Below are positions 6,210-9,897 of a stretch of DNA of 9,897 nt, piece by piece. The translations under genes were made by a program, and so were the position numbers. Position 1 is the stretch's first letter. Every line of letters begins with the position of its first letter. This stretch comes from Planctomycetota bacterium. GTDB lineage: Bacteria; Planctomycetota; MHYJ01; JACPRB01. Location of the stretch: NCBI GenBank assembly GCA_016200125.1, contig JACQFK010000401.1, forward strand, positions 1-9,897. Reading direction: 5' to 3'. A model generated the notes under the pieces. The model did no database searches. It saw only the letters and a program-made list of their open reading frames with translations, and was not told the origin of the DNA.

Positions 6210-6215
6210 ATTGTA
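6210..6215 (-). promoter_or_regulatory. putative -10 box for the barrel gene
   Basis: TACAAT on the minus strand (5 of 6 to TATAAT), 28 nt before ATG 6181. No recognisable -35 is seen at 16-18 nt spacing; instead that place (6232-6239) is occupied by one arm of an inverted repeat, which would fit promoter control by a bound regulator. Confidence 0.4.
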
Positions 6216-6230
6216 GCGACGATCAGCCTC

Positions 6231-6263
6231 GCTTTCCGTGCAGAACGGAAAGCACGAGCTTTC
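6231..6263. promoter_or_regulatory. overlapping inverted repeats in divergent promoter
   Basis: GCTTTCCGT (6231-6239) and ACGGAAAGC (6245-6253) are a perfect 9-bp inverted repeat with a 5-nt loop. GAAAGC (6248-6253) also pairs perfectly with GCTTTC at 6258-6263 across a 4-nt loop, so the middle arm can pair with either neighbour. As DNA, this is three half-sites for a dimeric regulator over the -35 area of the barrel promoter. As RNA, it would be two mutually exclusive hairpins. Confidence 0.55.
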
Positions 6264-6285
6264 ATTCCTTTACGCCCGGTCGAGC

Positions 6286-6299
6286 CCTGGATATCCAGG
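6286..6299. promoter_or_regulatory. 14-bp perfect palindrome upstream of the 6367 gene
   Basis: CCTGGATATCCAGG is fully self-complementary. Its centre is about 42 nt upstream of the TACAAT at 6334, a common place for an activator site. One such palindrome in 10 kb is expected by chance, so only the location makes it notable. Confidence 0.25.
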
Positions 6300-6310
6300 C
6301 GGGATTCTGC

Positions 6311-6339
6311 TGGCGCGGCGGAGGGGGGCTGCCTACAAT
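6311..6339 (+). promoter_or_regulatory. putative promoter for the 6367 gene
   Basis: TACAAT at 6334-6339 (5 of 6 to TATAAT) with TGGCGC at 6311-6316 as a poor -35, spacer 17 nt. A start of transcription near 6346 would give a leader of about 20 nt with the ribosome site GGAGGA at 6356-6361. Confidence 0.45.
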
Positions 6340-6366
6340 CGGCGGTCGAACCCTTGGAGGAACCGC

Positions 6367-6879
6367 ATGCTCAAGCTCCCGACGATCGTCCTTCTCGCCC
6401 TCTCGCCCTTCCAGGAGCAGGTCGAGAACCCGCAGTACAAGATGTGGGCGGCCTGCAAGCCCGAGTCCTGGGTCAAGCACAAGATGGAGATCGACCAGGG
6501 CGACCGGACGATGACGATGGAGACGACCCTCACCCTGCTCGAGGTCACGACCGAGAAGATCGTCCTGGAGCGGAAGTCGAAGATGGACGTCGGCGGCCGG
6601 CTCGTGGAGCTCCCGGCGAAGCGCGAGGAGGTGCCCCCCAAGATCGAGAAGGGCAAGGCGGCCTCGAAGCCGACGGAGAAGGAGGAGGAGATCAAGGTCG
6701 CCGGGAAGACCCTGAAGTGCCGGGTCTGGGAGACCGAGATGGACTCGCCGAACGGAAAGATGCAGGGCAAGTCCTGGATCAACTTCGACGTCCCGGGCGG
6801 CGTGGTCCAGGGGGAATTCAATTCCGACAAGCTCCCGAAGCCGATGAAGATGACCGCCACGGGCTGGGAGAAAAAGTAG
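6367..6879 (+). CDS. small secreted protein of unknown function
   Basis: A 170-aa protein starting at ATG 6367, chosen because GGAGGA (6356-6361) lies 5 nt upstream and a signal peptide follows at once (MLKLPTIVLLALSPFQ). The open frame extends upstream to 6238, but that part covers the promoter and is not coding-like. The mature protein is beta-rich and Lys/Glu-rich: a start NPQYKMWAACKPESWVKHK, a run of strands (TMTMETTLTLLEV, EKIVLERKSKM), a charged linker at about 84-108, then VAGKTLKCRVWETE and GKSWINFDVPGGVVQGEF. The last part (a G-K-x-L-x-C strand, then W...VPGGVV) is a pattern I associate with small exported planctomycete proteins of unknown role that resemble lipocalin/DUF3108-like sheets; this is memory only. 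Two cysteines (30 and 118) could form a disulfide. It is divergent from the barrel gene and converges on the kinase gene with 10 nt between stops. Confidence 0.8.
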   Translation: MLKLPTIVLLALSPFQEQVENPQYKMWAACKPESWVKHKMEIDQGDRTMTMETTLTLLEVTTEKIVLERKSKMDVGGRLVELPAKREEVPPKIEKGKAASKPTEKEEEIKVAGKTLKCRVWETEMDSPNGKMQGKSWINFDVPGGVVQGEFNSDKLPKPMKMTATGWEKK

Positions 6880-6889
6880 CGCGGACGGC

Positions 6890-9508
6890 CTACTTCCCCA
6901 GCGCCTGGCGCAGGCGGCGGATCTCGAGCTCCGCGGCCGGGCGGTCGGGCGCCGCGGCCGGCAGCAGCGGGAGCAGCTTCTCGTAGTCCTTCAGAGCCGC
7001 CTCGAGAATCTCCCGGGAACGCTCCCGCTCGGCCCACTTGACCCGCGCCCGCGCGAGGTTCTGCAGGTAGCCGGGCGAGGAGGGCTGGAGCTCCGCCGCC
7101 CGCGCGAAGTCCAGGACCGATCCCTCGACGTCCCCCCGCTCGTATTTCGCCTGCGCCCGGTTCGAGTAGGCCGCTGCATAGCGCGGGCTGATTTGCAGCG
7201 CCTGGTTGAAATCGGCCATGGCCGCGTCGAGCTGATTCTGGAAGACGCGCACCGCCCCGCGGTTGCTCCAGGCCACTGCGTTGTCGGGGCTGAGCTCGAC
7301 CGCGCGGTCGAAGTCCCGGCCCGCCTCCGCGTACTGCTTCTTGTTGTAGTAGGTGACGCCCCGGTTCGCCCACGCGACCCCCCGATGCGGCGCGAGGCGC
7401 ACCGCCCGGTCGAAGTCCGCGAAGGCCTTGTCCACCTGGCCCTCGCCGATGTACGACTCGCCGCGGTCGACGTAGGGCTTCGCCCAGTGCGGCATCAGCA
7501 GGATCGCCCGCGTGAACCAGGCGAGCCGGCCTCCGCGGTTGGGAAGGATCACGCCCAGCCACTCGCAGAACTCGGCGGCGCCGTCCCGCGCGTCGGCCTC
7601 TTCAAGGATCCGGACCGCCCGCGGCGTGTCGTTGTCCACGAAGCGCGCCGTCATCGCCTCTGCCAGCGTCTGGGAGATCTCGTCCTCCCGGGTCGAGGGC
7701 AGCCCCCAGCGCTTCGCCGAGCTCTGGGACTTCGCCGCCTCGCGGCCCTTCTGCAGCCAGCGGCGGGCCTCCTCCAGCAGCGGCAGCGCCTTCTGGTAGC
7801 GGTCGCCGGTCTTCTCGGGATCCCCGTAGAGCTTCCACTGGTGATCCTCGAGCTTCACCCGCCCGAGGAGCAGATAGCCGGGCGCGAATTCCGGCGCCAG
7901 CTCGATCGCGACCCGGAGATCCTTCTCCGCCTCCGCGAGTTCATCGAGATAAAGACGCGCCTGCGCCCGCACGTAATAGCCCTGCGGCAGCTTCGGGTTC
8001 GCCGCGATGAAGCGGCCGATCTCCCCGATCGATTCCTGGATGCGGGCGCGCACGCGGACCGGATCGGCCCCCTCCTGGTGGAAGCCCTGCTTCGCCAGCG
8101 TGACCTTCGACCAGATCGTCCCGAGATCCCGGAGCGTCGTCGCCTCGCGCTCCGCGCGATCCCGGCCTTCGCTCTCCTCGCGGAGCCGGGGGACCAGGAT
8201 CCCCACGACGATCGCGACGACCGCCGCGCCGGCCGCGCCGATGGCCACGACCCCCTTTCGGCGGGTGAGGCTTTTTCGGAGGCGGTACAGCGTGCTCGCG
8301 CGCCTCCCCAGGATGGCCTCTCCTCGCAGGTGGCGGTCGAGGTCGTCGGCCAGCTCGCCCGCCGACGCATAGCGCCGCTCGGGATCCTTTTCCATGGCCT
8401 TGAGCAGAATCGTCTCGACCTCCGCCGGAACGCGGGGGTTGAAGCGGCGCAGGGAGGGGACGTCGGCGGTCGCAACCTTGTGAAGCGTGGCCATGACGTC
8501 CGGGGAGTGGAACGGAGGCACTCCCGCGACCAGGCCGAACAACGTGGCGCCGAGTGAATAGACGTCGCTGCGGGCGTCGACCCGCTGGGTCTCGCCGCGG
8601 GCCTGCTCGGGGCTCATGTATCCGGGCGTGCCGACGATCGATCCGGCGATGCTGCGCCGCCCCTCCGTCTGCTTCGCGAGGCCGAAGTCGCTGACGCGTA
8701 CCCGGCCGTCCGCGGAGCGCAGAAGATTCGCGGGCTTGAGGTCGCGATGGATCACGCCGCGTTCGTGGGCGTACTGGATCGCCCGGGCGGCATCGCGCAC
8801 GGTTTCGACGGCGTTCTTGACCGGCAGACGCTCGCCCTCGAGGCTCTTCCCGTCCACGAACTGCATGGAGATGAAGGGGCGCTCCTCGATCTCCCCCATC
8901 TCGTGGACGTGGACGATGCCGGGGTGGTCGAGGCCCGCCGCCAGCTTCCCCTCGCGGCGCAGGCGCGCGGCGTCCTCCGGGTCCTCGTAGAGCAGGAACT
9001 TCAGGGCGACCATGCGGCCGAGCTCGGTGTCGTAGGCGCGGTGGACGCGCCCCATCCCGCCGCGGCCAAGCTCCTGGAGCAGGACGTACTTCCCGAACAG
9101 GTTGGTCGGCTCGGCCGTCGCCTTCCGGACCTCGTCGGGCAGGTCCCGCTCCTCCCCCTTGTCCTCGCTCTCCTCGCTCTTCCCGCCGAGGCTCCGCGAG
9201 GACAGGTCGAGGACCAGGAGGGCCTTGCACTTCCTGCAGCGGTAGCGCCGCGACGGATCGGCGCCCGGGACCCGCCAGCGCGCGCCGCAGCCGCTGCAGG
9301 TCAGGACCAGGCCCCCGCCCTGCCCGGCCGACCGCGCCACTTCTTCGCGCGCCGCGCGGACGAACTGCTCGTATTGCTCGGCGTTGATCGCCCCCGCGCC
9401 GAGCAGCGCCCGGAAGAGGCTGCGCGGATCGCTGCGGGCGCGGAGGATCGCCTCCGCCGGGACCCCCCTCTGGCTGGCGAGCCGTTCCTCGAGGTCGTTC
9501 TCAGGCAT
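6890..9508 (-). CDS. transmembrane Ser/Thr protein kinase with zinc ribbon and TPR repeats
   Basis: An 872-aa Hanks-type (PknB-like) kinase. In order: a helical N-terminus (1-60); a zinc ribbon with C71-x2-C74 and C91-x2-C94, like the MJ0042-type finger; an acidic linker (110-135); the kinase domain at about 138-395 with the glycine loop GRGGMGRV (148-155), K170 (VALK), E186, catalytic HRDLKPAN (H254-N261, D256), DFG at 274-276, activation-segment GTPGYMSPE (293-301) and DVYSLG; one transmembrane helix at about 419-440; a coiled stretch; and TPRs. One TPR is at 506-540, and four follow in perfect 34-residue steps at 675, 709, 743 and 777, with a further partial one from 811. All catalytic residues are present, so it should be active. 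With one membrane pass the zinc ribbon and kinase face the cytoplasm and the TPRs the periplasm. ATG 9508 has no good Shine-Dalgarno; the gene lies 33 nt after the stop of the preceding gene and may be co-transcribed. Substrates unknown. Confidence 0.95.
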   Translation of the reverse strand: MPENDLEERLASQRGVPAEAILRARSDPRSLFRALLGAGAINAEQYEQFVRAAREEVARSAGQGGGLVLTCSGCGARWRVPGADPSRRYRCRKCKALLVLDLSSRSLGGKSEESEDKGEERDLPDEVRKATAEPTNLFGKYVLLQELGRGGMGRVHRAYDTELGRMVALKFLLYEDPEDAARLRREGKLAAGLDHPGIVHVHEMGEIEERPFISMQFVDGKSLEGERLPVKNAVETVRDAARAIQYAHERGVIHRDLKPANLLRSADGRVRVSDFGLAKQTEGRRSIAGSIVGTPGYMSPEQARGETQRVDARSDVYSLGATLFGLVAGVPPFHSPDVMATLHKVATADVPSLRRFNPRVPAEVETILLKAMEKDPERRYASAGELADDLDRHLRGEAILGRRASTLYRLRKSLTRRKGVVAIGAAGAAVVAIVVGILVPRLREESEGRDRAEREATTLRDLGTIWSKVTLAKQGFHQEGADPVRVRARIQESIGEIGRFIAANPKLPQGYYVRAQARLYLDELAEAEKDLRVAIELAPEFAPGYLLLGRVKLEDHQWKLYGDPEKTGDRYQKALPLLEEARRWLQKGREAAKSQSSAKRWGLPSTREDEISQTLAEAMTARFVDNDTPRAVRILEEADARDGAAEFCEWLGVILPNRGGRLAWFTRAILLMPHWAKPYVDRGESYIGEGQVDKAFADFDRAVRLAPHRGVAWANRGVTYYNKKQYAEAGRDFDRAVELSPDNAVAWSNRGAVRVFQNQLDAAMADFNQALQISPRYAAAYSNRAQAKYERGDVEGSVLDFARAAELQPSSPGYLQNLARARVKWAERERSREILEAALKDYEKLLPLLPAAAPDRPAAELEIRRLRQALGK

Positions 9509-9519
9509 GGTTCCGGAAC

Positions 9520-9525
9520 ATCATA
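9520..9525 (-). promoter_or_regulatory. possible -10 box just before the kinase start
   Basis: TATGAT on the minus strand (5 of 6 to TATAAT) ends 11 nt before ATG 9508. If real, the transcript would begin only a few nucleotides before the start codon, matching the lack of a Shine-Dalgarno. No -35 is recognisable, so it is weak. Confidence 0.25.
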
Positions 9526-9541
9526 ACCCGGCGGGCGGGAA

Positions 9542-9897
9542 TCAGGAGCGGCTGATGCTGCAGCGGATGATGATGCGCCGGTCGGAGCCGAGCGGCGAGA
9601 AGTCGAACTCGATCCGGCCCTCCGACACGATGCCCTGCGTGGGCAGGTAGGTGGCCTCCACACGCGCCCGGATTTTGTGGCGCTCCTCTTCCTCGGTCGT
9701 GCTCCGCCCTTCGATCCTCATTCGCTCGCCGTTGGTAACGAAGCGGTACTCGGTCTTCAGCTCGTCGCAATGGGCGGCGCGGAGCAGGCCGAACCAGGAC
9801 CCGGTGGCCGAGATCTTGCGGCCGGGCAGCGCTGCGCCCAGCGGCCAGCCCGAGAAGAATTGCGGAGCGTCCGGGGCGACCGGATGGAGCAGGCCGC
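9542..9897 (-). CDS. hypothetical protein, C-terminal part
   Basis: The 3' part of a gene that continues past the right edge; it stops at TGA 9542-9544 and about 118 codons are visible. I do not recognise it. The frame has G/C-rich third positions throughout. It begins GLLHPVAPDAPQFFSGWPLG, then SWFGLLRAAHCDELKTEYRF, then a beta-rich end (RVEATYLPTQGIVSEGRI, DFSPLGSDRRIIIRCSIS). Two cysteines are visible. The only in-frame ATG lies far inside (GERMRIEG), leaving just 59 codons, so it is easy to miss when only start-to-stop frames are listed. It lies 33 nt before the kinase start on the same strand and is probably in the same transcription unit. Function unknown. Confidence 0.75.
   Translation of the reverse strand, partial: GLLHPVAPDAPQFFSGWPLGAALPGRKISATGSWFGLLRAAHCDELKTEYRFVTNGERMRIEGRSTTEEEERHKIRARVEATYLPTQGIVSEGRIEFDFSPLGSDRRIIIRCSISRS

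Noticed and set aside
6874..6895. Perfect 6-bp inverted repeat AAGTAG/CTACTT between the convergent stops as a shared terminator
   Set aside because: Both genes simply end in Lys codon AAG plus TAG and face each other, which creates the palindrome; the stem is AT-rich, the loop is 10 nt, and no T tract follows.
7193..8557. 454-aa plus-strand open frame opposite the kinase
   Set aside because: Stop codons are rare in this antisense frame of GC-rich DNA; the minus-strand kinase and TPR motifs are certain.
1..9897. CRISPR array, tRNA, rRNA, insertion sequence, phage or defence genes
   Set aside because: No regularly spaced repeats, no recognisable tRNA/rRNA segments, and no transposase, integrase, nuclease or defence motif in any real frame.

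Overview
The window is GC-rich bacterial DNA, about two thirds G+C by eye, with strong G/C preference at third codon positions in the real genes. It looks like a planctomycete or a relative with a similar gene style. The signs are a Hanks-type Ser/Thr kinase with a zinc ribbon in front and TPRs behind, an outer-membrane barrel resembling DUF6268 proteins, many small secreted proteins of unknown function, and TACAAT-type -10 boxes. This placement is an inference from gene content; no rRNA or other phylogenetic marker is present apart from the tail of gatB.

Layout. (1) 1-2254, plus strand: the 3' end of gatB, then a secreted protein of unknown function whose Shine-Dalgarno lies inside gatB and which has no ATG, GTG or TTG start, then a secreted GH18 chitinase-like hydrolase 4 nt downstream. 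The tight spacing suggests one transcript. (2) 2255-2939: a long gap of visibly lower GC holding a probable eroded minus-strand gene, a doubtful 22-codon ORF and the first copy of a short direct repeat. (3) 2940-3890, plus: an exported all-helical protein built from about five repeats of 46 residues. (4) 3891-4182: a convergent gap with the second repeat copy and a C/T tract whose minus strand is a strong G-quadruplex candidate. (5) 4183-6181, minus: an outer-membrane beta-barrel protein followed by an M23-type metallopeptidase. (6) 6182-6366: a divergent promoter region with TACAAT boxes on both strands and two overlapping inverted repeats. (7) 6367-6879, plus: a small secreted protein. (8) 6890-9508, minus: the membrane-spanning kinase. 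(9) 9542-9897, minus: the 3' part of a further unknown gene.

How they fit together: almost every gene except gatB and the kinase carries an export signal, so this is mainly a cell-envelope neighbourhood (chitinase, M23 peptidase, barrel, helical-repeat protein), with a kinase that could sense the envelope through extracytoplasmic TPRs. No phage, transposase, CRISPR, tRNA or rRNA was found. No clearly new multi-gene system is visible. The most unusual items are the missing start codon of the second gene, the 46-residue repeat protein flanked by direct DNA repeats, and the overlapping inverted repeats in the divergent promoter.
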